DNA of 64,000 bases from Gordionus sp. m RMFG-2023. Taxonomy: Eukaryota; Nematomorpha; Gordioida; Chordodea; Parachordodidae. The translations under genes were made by a program, and so were the position numbers. The stretch covers positions 3,970,846 through 4,034,845 of the forward strand of contig NC_088779.1 in the NCBI RefSeq assembly GCF_954871325.1. The letters run 5' to 3'. Below, one piece after another: positions 1-11,809 of this stretch. How positions within the stretch are numbered: position 1 is the stretch's first letter; every line of letters begins with the position of its first letter. The notes below the pieces were generated by a model. That model was not told where the DNA came from, made no database searches, and saw only the letters and a program-made list of their open reading frames with translations.

Positions 1-701
1 TTTAATAATATTAAAGTTTTCTGTAAAATATAAAATTCGCTATATGGTAAAAATTATTTGATTGTCAAATAATAATTGATAAAATTAGATACTGTAAATC
101 TACGACATATAATATTACACTATTTGTATTGTGTTTTAAATATTTATTTAATTTTTGATTTAATTTTATCAATAGTTTTAATAATATATTTTACTTTTAT
201 TAAGATAAATAAATTAAAATATTCACTTTATGAAAAATTATATTTGATATATTATATTATTTAGTAATTTTATGGATCTATTATTAATAATTATAATACA
301 TAATACTTTTGTGTTAAGATTTATTTTTGATTTATATTCCATTTCTTAAAAAACATTTTTGGTTCACTTTTTTATATATAAATGCTTTTTTCCAAAAATG
401 TATAAATCATGATGAATAGTTTTAGTTTAAAAAATATTAACTCTTACATTTTTTTCTTTCAAAATATTTAAGATAGATGCATACATTTATGGGGGTCATA
501 GAGTGGGGGTAGGACTAAGGGGGATATTTTTTATTAGCTTAAAATGATATTGACAAAAAGTGATAAATTTCTGAAGGGGGCCTATAATCCCATGCGAATG
601 AGTCATTTCTTGCTATCATCCCGCATACTTAAAGGCACAAGGCTTCAATTAGCAAGATCATATTCCAAATATCTTTAATCTTTGATTAATAGCTTCTAAT
701 C
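1..701. other. AT-rich sequence, nothing recognised
   Basis: No frame here has a recognisable domain. The only open frame longer than 60 codons (76-264, plus) is made of Ile, Leu, Tyr and Asn codons and looks like AT-rich noise. The end of the stretch holds the left target duplication of the next element. Confidence 0.5.
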
Positions 702-939
702 CAGTGTCTACATGAGCGGGGGGGGGGGGGTAGGAACAGTTTGCATCCTAATATCTATAAAGGGGTAGGGGGTAGGTGGTAGGGGGTAGGCATTTTGGGG
801 GGTAGGCTATAATAATCTAGAAAATTTTCCATTACATTTTTAAATTATCTATGGATAACATTTTGGTATTTTTAGGGGGGTAGATATATATTTTTGAGGG
901 GGGTTTGCATCCAATGAATATACTGTCATGTAGACGCTG
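702..939. mobile_element. G-rich hAT MITE with perfect 8-bp target duplication
   Basis: The left end reads CAGTGTCTACATGA and the right end is its inverted complement with one mismatch. The identical 8-mer TTCTAATC lies directly on both sides (694-701 and 940-947), which is the target duplication length of the hAT superfamily. The interior has a run of G at about 719-731 and many GGGTAGG-type blocks on the plus strand, so it could form G-quadruplexes. It has no coding capacity and would depend on a hAT transposase supplied elsewhere. Confidence 0.85.
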
Positions 940-2433
940 TTCTAATCAGTCAGGCACTACTTAGATTTTTAGAAGATTACAGCATTGCACCTTCCTAAAC
1001 TTTCAATATTAGCTAGAAAGGTTCTATGCGTTCCACTACGAGCACACCATGCGAGAATGTATTTTCCATGGCTGGGCTCACTTTAAACTCTAAAAGATCA
1101 TCATTATGTCCTATAAATCTAAATAAAATAATATTTATACTTGATATTTATATAAAATCGTTAAATTATAGGTATGAACATTATAAAGCAAAAATTTTAT
1201 TTTAAAAGTGTTTCCAATGACTTTATAACTTTAATTTAAAATTTTAAGTTAGATAAATATTTGACGCCGCGGCGCCACTGATTTTTGTAACAGGGTCTAA
1301 ATCGATTCGCTCCCACCAGCCAATTGTTTTAAAAAAAGAAACGCCGCCGACGATAATGCTGTTGGGGCACAGGTCTATCTATTATTAAATCTTCTAATTT
1401 ATTATTATGTTTATTTTTTTAACATTAAATCTGCCTATTTTATTTGTTACTTAATTTTTCTTTTTGCACTTTTTAATTTATTCGAAACAGGTATTTGCTC
1501 AGTTGCTATTACTCTTGCTCATTTTCTATTCTAAACTTTATTTGCTATTAAATTGAGTCTTTTATTACTTTTTGACACTTTTTTGTACTTTTAGGTGATT
1601 ATTTTTTTTTTAATATTTTTTTTTGAAGCTTTATTTATTACACTTCTATTATCATAATATTTACATTATAAAATTTGAACATAGGTAAAATGACTACGAA
1701 ACAAGATATAACTGAGATGTGTCATTTAACTAGTGTGTCAAAATGTCATAATATCATCCTATTTTATATTTATTGCTCTATTCCCACGATATTTAAATTT
1801 ATCATTTTGGAAATATTATTTGCAATTATAGTTTTGTCAATACATAATGTCATTTAGTTTTGTATAATTATAACTAGGCTCAGTGAAAAAAAATCTAACT
1901 CTTTCAAAACCTCATCTTCTACACAAAACAATTTTTAACAATATTAAATAAGACTTCAGTTACCCAGCCAAGGACTTAGTACAATAAAAAAAAATTCTGC
2001 TATTTGAAAATTTGTACCCTTCCCTAAATTAGAATAACTTAACTTCTAATTTTACCACTATAATTACTATTTAATTAAGTACTTTGCAATTAACTAATGA
2101 TAGATAATTCTTGGTACTTGTATCTAACATTTAAATCATAAAATAAAGAAAGCTCAAAATTTTTTTAATTTCTATCCTTTTATATTGAAATTTTATGACA
2201 ATGAAAAAAAAACTATTGTTTTATTAAAGATCAGATTTTAATAATGATACTTATAAGCTCATGTAAAAAGAATATATTTTCTTAAAAATGTTATGCTAGT
2301 ATTTTAAGTAAATTTTTTAAAGATTCTTGTGTGATATAACAATTTTTATATTGAGAGATTCCTGATATAAATATATGTAGAAAGTAGCAGACATTTATTG
2401 TGATTCACTATCTATTTATATATATTATGAATA
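940..2433. other. AT-rich sequence with a small GC-richer patch
   Basis: I see no gene here. A patch at about 1262-1375 contains GCCGCGGCGCC and GCCGCCGACG, unlike its surroundings, but no long frame crosses it and I do not recognise it. Confidence 0.4.
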
Positions 2434-2661
2434 ATGTTGACAATGCCCAAAACCACTAAATTGAAAAGAAACAATAATTTAATAAATAAAGTTGGTGAAT
2501 TCCAATATTTTGAATGTGGGAACAAGAATTGTACAAAACCCCATTACCATAAGGTCTATATTCAGGATGTCAATGAAATAAATATTCACAATTCGAAGGA
2601 AGCCATAAGGTATTTAATATTAATATTTAACTATTTAGAAAAATGTTGTAAGATAAAATAA
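2434..2661 (+). pseudogene. Degenerate FLYWCH-type zinc-finger exon
   Basis: A 75-codon frame with the core NKVGEFQYFECGNKNC and a later HYHK, which resembles the FLYWCH exons at 6229 and 17081 (aromatic residue, C-x4-C, H-x-H). It lacks part of the N-terminal half and the loop between the cysteines and histidines is altered. The last part reads into what is a splice donor in the sister copies (GAAGCCATAAG then GTATTT). FLYWCH fingers bind DNA and are often found in MULE transposases. This copy is a diverged relic, not shown to be functional. Confidence 0.45.
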
Positions 2662-3229
2662 AAATGGAATCATCACCAGAAGTGGTCTGTCCTTGTAATT
2701 GCACAGTCTAAACATGGTTAGTTAATTGTGCCTAAAAACATTTTGAGACATTTTGACCAATTCGTGCAAATAAGCTAAAAAAATTTAAAACCTTGAATAA
2801 AATCAAATTTGGGATTTTTATTGACAATGTTAGTCAAAATAAACACCTTTTTAAAATTGACCAGTCAGCATGCTGAGAGAATTTATCATTTTGAATTGAT
2901 AAAATAATTTATGACATTGATTTTAAGAAAATTTTAGAATGTTTATGTGACAAGTATTTCAAGATTATCTTTTTTTATTGACTTTATATATATTTTTTCA
3001 CCAAAAAGTAATTATGCTTGTAGCCCTTGTTTCTTTTCTAAAACCAAGCTCAAATTTTTAGCATTTTTATGGACTAGCACAAAAAAATTTTAATAATTTT
3101 TACTTGTATTTTGTAAATTGTATCAAAGAGAAACTAAAAATTTAACTACATTGATGCCACTCTTTTGGTCTATACTGAGGATAATGATAGTCATGCCCAC
3201 TAATACTTAATTTGTTTTTAAATTGCAAC
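2662..3229. other. AT-rich sequence, nothing recognised
   Basis: No domain-bearing frame, terminal repeat or structured element was seen between the FLYWCH relic and the repeat units that begin at about 3230. Confidence 0.4.
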
Positions 3230-3705
3230 CCTGACTTCAAGGTTATAAAGAGAAAAGTATACATTAGCCCGAATGTTATATATTATAATTATTTGGGTAA
3301 TATTTGTATCTTTAATTTTTATACTGAAAATTGATTCCCAATATCGATAAAAGGGGAAGTATTAAATATTGCACTTTTTTTATAGAACAAAAAGATTATT
3401 ATTTATTCTCTATATGCATATATTATTTTTTTTTAAATTAGCATTACAAACCCACAATCCACTATTAACATTATTCCGATATCAACACTGGATGCTCCAA
3501 TTGCCTCGAGCAATGAGTAATATATTTGTATCTTTTATTTTCATATTGACAATTACCCAATACTAATAAAATGGAAAAAGGCCATTAATACCTCTTTTTT
3601 AGAAAAAAAATATTTATTCTCAATAAACGTATTTTTAAACAAATTAGCATTACAAACTCACCATCAACTATTAACATTATTCCGTATATTAACATTAGAG
3701 ATTTG
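3230..3705 (+). repeat. Tandem repeat of about 210 bp, left boundary array
   Basis: Units share the landmark GCATTACAAACCCA at 3441 and GCATTACAAACTCA at 3657, about 216 bp apart, followed by CTATTAACATTATTCCG, GGATGCTCCAA and AATGAGTAATATATTTG. The same units occur at 11810-12068, 14121-14530 and 18540-18752. The last unit here is cut off by the MITE starting at about 3706. Confidence 0.7.
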
Positions 3706-4042
3706 CAAAGTTAGGCCCAGCCAGTACCTGGCCCAAGTCTGGCTAGGCCCAAAGCCAGTTCGGGCTGGGCTCGGGCCTAATTATATTTAAAATAATCGGG
3801 TTTGGGCCAAGCCAGGCCTAATATTTTTAAAAAATTTTTGGTCCAGATTGGATTGGACCTTGGAAATTTTATTAAATATATCTAAATTTATCAATTTTAT
3901 ATTGAATTTTTTATGTAAAATAAAAATTTTTGATTTAATTTATTGAAAAAAATTTCCAAAGTCCTATCCGATCTTGGCCCAAATTTTTCTTTTAAATATT
4001 AGGCCCAGCTCGACCCAAACTCGATTATTTTAAATAGAATTA
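3706..4042. mobile_element. GC-rich hAT-like MITE (CCCGGCC family)
   Basis: Starts with TAGAGATTTGCAAAG, close to the TAGAGATCTGCA terminus of the complete family member at 25004-25418. It contains the family's GGCCCAGCC and TCGGGCCTAA blocks at one end and GGCCCAGCTCGACCCAAACT at the other. The right terminus is worn. It interrupts a 210-bp repeat unit. Confidence 0.6.
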
Positions 4043-6228
4043 GGCCTTTTATATATTATTTCCATCCTATAATGATATAAAGTTATTTACCCTGGCTTAG
4101 GTACTGATGCGAAATATACCCCTCCCACTCCTCTCAAAAGATTTTCCTTTCTTTTTTTATAACTTTTTACCTTCCTTTAATTTCCCATTCTTCTATAAAT
4201 GCTAAACAAATTCTGTAAAGCCACATTCATGGAACATTTGATCAATTATTATCTGTTTATTATTATAGATTGATATATATTTTTTATATTATCACAAATA
4301 GAATTAAAGATAAAATTAATATAGGTCAGCTGTTAAATCAGATCCCATTATAAATGTCTAAGATATAGATTACCTACATTTTATTAATATTAATACATAT
4401 TTACCACATAATAATTTTTTAACCCAGTTATAGACAGCACCCTTGGTTACATTGGCCCTAAGAGTCTATTTCTTCATTCTATAAGCCTTAAAATTTAGCT
4501 CTTTACAGGAAATCACCTTGAATTTTTTGACCTAAAACCAGGTCAGGTGTTCCAATTCTCAGAGGAGTTTAATCGTTCCTCCTCCATTTTTATTTCTTTT
4601 TAAATGTTTTATCTAATTTTTATTCCATATTTGTAAAATTTTACTCTAGATAACAGAGAATTTTTTAATTAAAAAAAACAAGGAATATATTTTATTAGTT
4701 TTTACCAAAGTTGTTAAAGGATAGTTTTAAAATGGATCAAGATACATATATATCACCTAAAAACGTACCTATATACCAATATTGCATAATGTTTAATTTA
4801 GAATTCCCAGTTAAACAAATTTTGAAGTGGGCTAAAAAAAAATTATCAAGCCGATATCACATCTATGTATAAATGATAAATAGTAATTGTTATATTTTAT
4901 AATTATGCAAAATATATAATTATATGATTATTATAAGTAATATTTATTCGATTTAATAATAAAAAAACATTCTCAAAATTTTTATCATTTAAGGCACTCC
5001 CATTTATCTGTAAAGACATTTTTTGACACACTAAAAAGTCTTCCAGGCCATTTAACTGCTGAGTTATGTTACATTTAAAATATATTGGGATATCCATTAA
5101 ATATATTATATTATAATCCTGACAAACATTTTTTAAAATTATTCAATATTTGATGAGTGTCCTTATATCATCTCAGGGGTGCCCCAAAAAATCTGATATT
5201 AAATTATTTTATTTCCTTTCAGATATTGTATAGAAATATTAATCTAAAAATTATGATATATGTTTTTTAAATTAATTTTCATAATTGAAATATAAAATTT
5301 ACCTTGTTATATCGTTTTGCTTAAAATATAAAATGTATATTTTGCTTTTTTGTAATGAAATAAACTCTGACATAATATTTAATGAATTTAAATCAAATAT
5401 TATATCATTTTTAATATTAAAAAACGTAGAATTAAATTATATCAAAATGTATATATAAAATAGACACAGATACCTCTAAAATAGTATCTAGATAAGATAC
5501 TTTTTATAACAGCGTATCTAAATACGGATACCACATTTTTGTATCTGTATATAGTATCTAGGTATCTAAATGCTTTAACAACCCTGGTTTTCACGGTTAT
5601 GTCAGGGACCTGGTATTTATTATTTTATTTCTTCAAAATCGAAGCTTGAATTGATGGAATTGTTTTTTTTATCTATTTATCAGCTTTAATTTATTAATGG
5701 GTTTATCATGTGCATAAACTTTCTTCAGTTTACATTTTTTTAGGCATATCGCTCAGGAAATACAACGAAGAAAGATGTTTCGTTTGTAAGTTACTCGTAA
5801 CAAAAAAAAAGAAGAAGTATTTATTTAACATTAGATTTCAAAAATTAAATTATTCTCACATTCCTATGATGAATCTCAATTGCGTCAAATATTTGTAATT
5901 AAAATAACCGCGAACCCCTCAAAGATTTTATTTACGTTTATGCATCTTTACCCCCTCCCCCGTTCTAGGTATGACATTGGTAGTGTCGTTAAACTACCTA
6001 ACTTTAGTCAACTATAAAACAGCGTGACCATATTTTTAACCAAAAATATTAGAATCAATCAAGCTGAGACTCACCTTAGAAGCTTAATTTAATTTTTTAG
6101 GCTAAAACACTAAGCCACAGTAGAGATGGTCAAAATTAGGTAATTTAACAACACTAGACATTGCTTATGATTAGGGAGATGGCTTTAAATAAGTAAATTT
6201 TTTTAAAAAAATAAAATTAATCTTAAGA
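4043..6228. other. Non-coding body of duplication copy A
   Basis: Pairs with about 14530-17080 of copy B. No gene is visible. Several stretches (4430-4560, 5690-5800, 5880-5970) keep clear similarity to copy B, and copy B has a LINE fragment and a MITE here that this copy lacks. Confidence 0.5.
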
Positions 6229-6480
6229 GTGCCGACATCGCACGAAACCGCCAAATCTATAAGAAACGGGGATTTAATTGTCAAGGACAACTTTATCTAC
6301 CGATTTAACAATAAAGTTGGCGATGTTCGATATTTCAAATGCAAAAACGAGGATTGTAACGCGAGAGGGAACTTGAAACGCGGCATTTTTAAGGTCACGA
6401 AATCTCACGTCCACGAACCCAACTCTCAGAATGTCGACGAAATACTTACTCACAATTATCTCAAGGAAGCCGTGATGTAA
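6229..6480 (+). CDS. FLYWCH zinc-finger exon (copy A)
   Basis: Reads as a FLYWCH finger. From about residue 18: KDNFIYRFNNKVGDVRYFKC, then KNEDCNARG, then HVHEPN, giving the aromatic-Cys-x5-Cys...His-x-His pattern of the family. FLYWCH fingers bind DNA and occur in chromatin proteins and, very commonly, at the N-terminus of MULE transposases. The frame has no ATG at its start. It probably follows a splice acceptor (CTTAAG just before it), and it ends at a likely donor (GCCGTGAT then GTAAAT) that is conserved in the copy at 17081. No MULE catalytic domain was found downstream, so this may be a stranded exon of a former transposase gene or of a host gene made from one. The near-twin at 17081 keeps the frame open despite drift. 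Confidence 0.6.
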   Translation: MPTSHETAKSIRNGDLIVKDNFIYRFNNKVGDVRYFKCKNEDCNARGNLKRGIFKVTKSHVHEPNSQNVDEILTHNYLKEAVM

Positions 6481-6525
6481 ATTAATATTTAGAAATTTAT
6501 TTTAACATTTTATTTATAAATTATG

Positions 6526-6675
6526 GTGTCATGTTTGGAATAAGACAATTTTAATTGTTAACCCTTAGACTTCATTTTTAATTTATATTTAAAAAATAAT
6601 TTGTGAGAAAAAAAGTTTAAAAGTTCACGGAAAAATTGTCCCAAATTCATAGGGTAGATATTCCAAAACATGGCG
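6526..6675. mobile_element. Short MITE, TCATGTTTGGAATA family
   Basis: Left end GTCATGTTTGGAATA; right end TAGATATTCCAAAACATGG is its inverted complement. The segment after it (GGCATGCATTTCCGG onward) continues in the same way in the copy at 38422-38598 and in a worn copy at about 31580-31740, so the repeated unit is longer than the inverted part. Confidence 0.55.
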
Positions 6676-6828
6676 GCATGCATTTCCGGTTATAATCAGA
6701 TTTTTTAAATTTTTAAAAAACGCGCTTTAAAAAAAATGATTTTAAAGTTGAAAAAACACATTAAAGAAAAAAACATATTGACGCTTACATATATATTATA
6801 ACGCTTCTTAAAATGGTCACCTTATCCT

Positions 6829-6861
6829 CTTCTCTTTCTTTCTTTCTTTCTTTCTTTCTTT
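6829..6861 (+). repeat. (CTTT)n microsatellite
   Basis: About seven successive CTTT units. Confidence 0.85.
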
Positions 6862-7262
6862 TATTTCATTTATTAAAATGAATAGTATACCAGTTTATAA
6901 TTTACGGGAAATGTTTGTCATTTTATAAATAATAGGCCTCCATATTTTTTTTAAAAAAAATGCGCTTTTTCAAGTTTCTGGGGTTTTTTTTGGAAATAAA
7001 ATTCAAAGCTGGCCCAGATTTAAAATAAATCATTTTTAGGGCACGGCCTCTCTATTGGGGGGGGGGGGGGGGGGGGCTGAAATTTTTTTTAAAAAGATAT
7101 GTTCAAAATTTGAAGAATAAAAAATTAATTAAATTTTAATTAATTGTTTAAAGAAGAAAAAAAATAGCAAAGAGGCTTTGTATAGTTTTTAATATAATTT
7201 TTATGAATGATATAATGTATTCTCAAATTAAAATCAAGTTTTTATTTGCTCCTTAACTTTTA

Positions 7263-7493
7263 TTAAAATTTAAGATGGCGACTATTCATGGCAGCTGTCT
7301 CATCGTAAAACGTAAAATAAAATTTAAGACGTGGCAGTCTTGAAAAGCAATTCATTCTGCATAACGAGTAGTTACGGGAATTGTTTTCTTTCTTCCTTTG
7401 TTCTCTTGATATGAGTATGCGACCTTCTCCAAAGAGATTTAATCTATATTTATTTTTTTTTAACCAATTTTGAGTATTCCAAAAACTTATCAT
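7263..7493 (-). other. Open frame of 76 codons, unrecognised
   Basis: An ATG-started frame rich in Lys, Arg, Asn and aromatic residues, in a slightly less AT-rich stretch than its neighbours. It has no signal peptide, membrane segment or motif that I recognise, and copy B of the duplication has no counterpart. It could be chance. A G-run of about 20 bases lies upstream at about 7057-7076. Confidence 0.15.
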
Positions 7494-8105
7494 TATGAAG
7501 AATTAACATGATTCATTTCAAATTCGTATCTATAGAAAAGTGATTCATAGTGATTTTCGTCAAATTTTCTAGTCTTTAATTGCTCCATATAAATTAAATT
7601 ATTAATTACTGGTTTGTTGAAGCGATTTTTGGCACTTGCAATATGTATGATCTAAAACTTCATATGTTGGATAATTCGAATTGTGTTTTCGTTTGTTTAG
7701 CTTTGAATGTGCATAACTTTTGGACCTATTGATAGAATTTGATTAAATTTTACAGGAATTGATAATTTATCCCTTTTTCAATTTATAAAATTTTACTGAA
7801 TTATTTTAGAATTGACAGATTTATTAAAGTATAATTTATATTTTGAAATAAAAACTATTTTTCATTAAACAGATATATAATATGTTTTTAACGAAAAAAT
7901 GACCATTTTTTCAATTTTATCTGCCAAAAAGGTTGCGCGAAGGATAAATTACCTCATTTTTACTAAATATTTGTTCTTAATTAATATGGTGGTTGCCAAT
8001 GTCAGGTAACTCCGGGTATAACCGCCAGAGATGAGAATCGTATTCCTTGCAAATAAATAAAAGTAAATATATAAGTCAATTGTGCTAATAAAAAAATATT
8101 ATAAG

Positions 8106-8546
8106 TTTAACAAATGGCTCACTTTAATAAATGGCTTTTTATTATCACTGAACCCTATTGTTACTACTGAAACAAATTTCTATATTATTTTTACTTTCTT
8201 TTTTTCTTTCTTTTATTTTATTGATTTAAGCCAAGAATAATTTCCAAAAAATTTTAAAAAGAAAAAAAACAAAAAAACTATAATTTACAATAAGAATTAT
8301 ATTTTTATATTAAAATTACGCGATATCATTTCCATAATAAATAATAAATTAAAATAAATATTCCGATAAACAAAATAATTTTTCCTTTATAATAAATTAA
8401 ATGAAAATAAATATTCCGATAAATAAAATAACAAACTTTTTTCTTTTATAATAAATTAACTGAGAAGAAAAAAAATATAAAGAGAAAGCAATTTACGTAT
8501 AAACCAACCGATTTATTTCCAATATTAATCCCCCATTTCTCCGACA
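8106..8546 (-). repeat. LTR of the palindromic element (3' copy in minus-strand sense)
   Basis: Matches 9916-10495 along its length, from CACTTTAATAAATGGC to CCCCATTTCTCCGACA on the plus strand. The outer edge has an extra short stretch, TTTAACAAATGGCT, next to the target duplication. Confidence 0.65.
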
Positions 8547-8583
8547 CGCCCCAACTGCTCAAATCCCAAACGGAATGACGCTG

Positions 8584-9243
8584 TTAGTTTCCCCTCGGAT
8601 CTTCCTCGTCCGGACACCGCTCTCCAGCATCTTCTTCCGGCTCTCCTCCCCACCTTCCCACCTCCGTTTCACTGATCATAATATCCAGCCACACCTCTAA
8701 TTCGCCCGTAAATTCACCTACTCTCAACGCCACTTCCAACTCCCGCAACGCCTCCATGTCCCTAATTTGTTGCTGATTCCCGCTAATTATTGCCTCCTCA
8801 CTCGGATCTCTGTTGCCCTCATCCTCAGGTAACGGTGGTCCCTCCGGCGACTCTCGTATTTCACTTAACCAAGGTATTCCCGGGGACGAAGGCACTTCTG
8901 GTACCGTTGGTATCTCACGCAACGTGGGCATCCCCGGCGACGATGACCTCCCTGGTAACGTTGGCGCTCTATCTATCTCCCCCTTCCTGCTACCCACTAT
9001 CTCCGCTACTAGCCGCTCCGGCCGATCCGTTCCCCCTATCCTACGTATTACCCCCACCTGTGCGCCTTCCCGGTCTGGTACCTCCCTATTTCGCGGACAT
9101 TGATATCGTAGATGCCCCACCTCCATACACCGATAGCACCGCCTTCCCTCCATCCTCGACCGTCCGGGAATTCTTCTGGCGATTTCCCATCTTCCCCGGG
9201 GCCTCCGGTGCCGCATGATCACCTCTATTTCCAATTCTCCCAT
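8584..9243 (-). pseudogene. Gag-like zinc-knuckle frame, left arm of the palindrome
   Basis: A 219-codon frame with one retroviral-type zinc knuckle, CYRCMEVGHLRYQC (C-x2-C-x4-H-x4-C), at about residues 36-49. It is preceded by an Arg-rich stretch and followed by a long Pro/Glu-rich tail with repeated EIP/EVP and SPGMP/SPGIP motifs. Zinc knuckles of this kind bind nucleic acid in Gag proteins of LTR elements and in ORF1 of some LINEs. GC content is far above the surrounding DNA. The plus-strand frames over the same bases are shadows. Fossil; it belongs to the LTR element at 8106-10495. Confidence 0.5.
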
Positions 9244-9340
9244 ACACCCGTAGGTTGGGGAATAAGAATATTCGAAGATAAGATAAGGTAGAATATTTGA
9301 AAGAGGTCTAATGGCAATGTGGTATATTATGCATTAGAAG

Positions 9341-9914
9341 GTGCCACAAATGGAATGGAACCGCGTTTGGTGTATGGGAGAATTGGAAAGAGAGGTAATC
9401 ATGCGGCACCGGAGTCCCCGGGGAAGATCGGAAATCGCCAGAAGAATTCCCGGACGGTCGAGGATGGAGGGAAGGCGGTGCTATCGGTGTATGGAGGTGG
9501 GGCATCTACGATATCAATGTCCGCGAAATCGGGAGGTACCAGACCGGGAAGGCGCACAGGTGGGGGTAATTCGTAGGATAGGGGGAACGGATCGGCCGGA
9601 GCAGCTAGTAGCGGAGATAGTGGGTAGCAGGAAGGGGGAGATAGATAGAGCGCCAACGTTACCAGGGAGGTCATCGTCGCCGGGGATGCCCACGTTGCGT
9701 GAGATACCAACGGTACCAGAAGTGCCTTCGTCCCCGGGAATACCTTGGTTAAGTGAAATACGAGCGTCGCCGGAGGGACCACCGTTACCTGAGGATGAGG
9801 GCAACAGAGATCCGAGTGAGGAGGCAATAATTAGCGGGAATCAGCAACAAGTTAGGGACATGGAGGCGTTGCGGGAGTTGGAAGTGGCGTTGAAAGTAGG
9901 AGGTGAATTTACGG
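9341..9914 (+). pseudogene. Gag-like zinc-knuckle frame, right arm of the palindrome
   Basis: Near-identical protein to the left arm but on the opposite strand, with the same knuckle CYRCMEVGHLRYQC and the same Pro/Glu-rich tail. Similarity to the left arm runs from about 9374 to 9914 and stops at the terminal repeat. About 130 bp of unpaired spacer lies between the arms. Fossil. Confidence 0.5.
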
Positions 9915-9915
9915 G

Positions 9916-10495
9916 CACTTTAATAAATGGCTTATTATTATCACTGAACCCTATTGTTACTACTGAAACAAATTTCTATATTATTTTTACTTTCTTTTAT
10001 TCTATTGATTTCAGCCAAGAATAATTTCCAAAAAATTTGAAAAAGAAAAAAAAAACTTTCTTTTTTTCTTTTTTTTATTCTATTGATTTCAGCCAAGAAT
10101 AATTTCCAAAAAATTTGAAAAAGAAAAAAAAAACTTTCTTTTTTTCTTTTTTTTATTCTATTGATTTCAGCCAAGAATAATTTCCAAAAAATTTGAAAAA
10201 GAAAAAAAAAACAAAAAAACTATAATTTACAATAAAAATTATATTTTTATATTAAAATTACGCGATATCATTTCCATAATAAATAATAAATTAAAATAAA
10301 TATTCCGATAAACAAAATAACAAACTATTTTTCCTTTATAATAAATTAAATGAAAATAAATATTCCGATAAATAAAAATAACAAACTTTTTCCTTTTATA
10401 ATAAATTAACTGAGAAGAAAAAAAATATAAAGAGAAGCAATTAACGTATAAACCAACATATTTATTTCCAATATTAATCCCCCATTTCTCCGACA
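9916..10495 (-). repeat. LTR of the palindromic element (5' copy), with internal tandem units
   Basis: Same sequence as 8106-8546 but longer, because a unit of about 77 bp (TATTGATTTCAGCCAAGAAT followed by purine- and pyrimidine-rich runs) is present three times at about 9990-10210 and only once in the other LTR. Confidence 0.65.
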
Positions 10496-11809
10496 ATAAG
10501 CTTTTTGCGTGTGCTATACCTTGCAAAGAAAGAGATGGAAAGGGGGAACACGTAAATTAAGATTTAAAGAAATTTTTATAATATCAACTATTGTTGATAT
10601 CAAAGAAACCACGGTGCACGTTTCCCAACTACATAGGATTTTCCATCCTAAATCTTTCATTCCTCATAGAATTTTTCCATCCAAAGCCTATCATTCTTTT
10701 CGGTGCACCATGTATAAACCATAAATACTTTTATAATATAAAAAAAATATAATTTTAAATTAGAAATAAACCCCACGATTCGTTGAAAAGAGTCTACATA
10801 AACGTAATGGATACGCACGCAGTCCAAGAAAAGCCAGGCACCTGTCCTACCTTCAACTCCAAGAAAGAAACTTTACAAAGATTGAGACGAAAAATGTCCG
10901 CGCCTGCGCCTCCAATTTCGAAGTTTCGTAACTTTATTTTTAAACTTATCATACAATTCATTTGAACTTACTATACGATTACATTCGACTCTAATCTTCT
11001 AACATATTGTGCCATTACTTATCAATCTTAATTGCTTCTATCTAAACTTCTCTACCACTTATACAAATATTCTTAACATAAAATATGCTCATATAACCTG
11101 TTCAATATTCCAACAAAATAGTTATTGTCTTGTTTGATTCGTATTACGAATATTCGAATCGAGTGAGAATAAGGAAAATATATTATCTTTCGAATAATTT
11201 TTTTAATTCATTATTCGAAATTTCATAAATATTCATAATTTTTCTTAAGTATCTAACACTTTCCTCTCGGAGCTTCGTAATTTTTTTAAACCCTTTTCGC
11301 CACAATCTATAAATCAACTTTTTAAAAATTTAAATAATACATTTATCATTTTTAGAAAATATTTTTTTGATAAATTTTTTTTGGATTAAATATTCCGCAA
11401 ATCAAATGGAAGAATTATTTTTTAGTTCAAATTCAAAGGTTCATGGTCAATCTTATAGAAATCAGATTTTCCTAAAAATAAAAATCGCTATCGTGAAATG
11501 ATTTTTGAAATTGATAGATTTTGCGAATTTTATGTTACTTCATATATTTTTTTTTAAATTGGAATATGACATCTGACATTTTCAAAAAAATAAGAAATTA
11601 ATCCATATTTAGCCATAAATTAAATTTTTTATCCCTACTTTAGCTCGGATCCGAAAATTTTGCATTATTTATTTTAGCTCAACCTGAATTTTTTGATATT
11701 TTTTTAGTCTGAGCTCCGCGTATTTTTAATTTTATTCTTGGATGGGGCTATATCATGCATTACTTTTAATTTTGATAATGTCTACTGTTACTGATCGAAT
11801 GGGTAGGTA
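10496..11809. other. Non-coding part of duplication copy A
   Basis: Pairs with 17935-18540 of copy B. Best-kept stretches are 10765-10930 (CCCACGATTCGTTGAAA, then AAACTTTACAAAGATTGAGA) against 18110-18260. No frame is conserved between the copies, so this looks like non-coding repeat sequence rather than a gene. Confidence 0.5.

Larger units (their letters stand above)
8106..10495 (-). mobile_element. Broken LTR element with a palindromic gag-like interior
   Basis: Direct repeats at 8106-8546 and 9916-10495 flank the interior, and the 5-bp duplication ATAAG lies on both sides (8101-8105, 10496-10500). Read on the minus strand, each terminal repeat begins TGTCGGAGAAATGGGGG, a typical LTR start. 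Copy B of the surrounding duplication has the empty site at about 17925 (CCTATTATACAC), so insertion came after the duplication. The interior is two inverted arms of about 540 bp, each coding a CCHC zinc-knuckle protein, with no pol domain. The element is a non-autonomous fossil. Family is uncertain: an LTR retroelement, gypsy or BEL-like. The differences between the two terminal repeats suggest it is not young. Confidence 0.7.

Noticed and set aside
8790-9804. Pro/Ser-rich open frames antisense to the gag-like arms
   Set aside because: They are mirror frames of the GC-rich arms and appear in both arms in step with the zinc-knuckle frame, which alone has a recognised motif.
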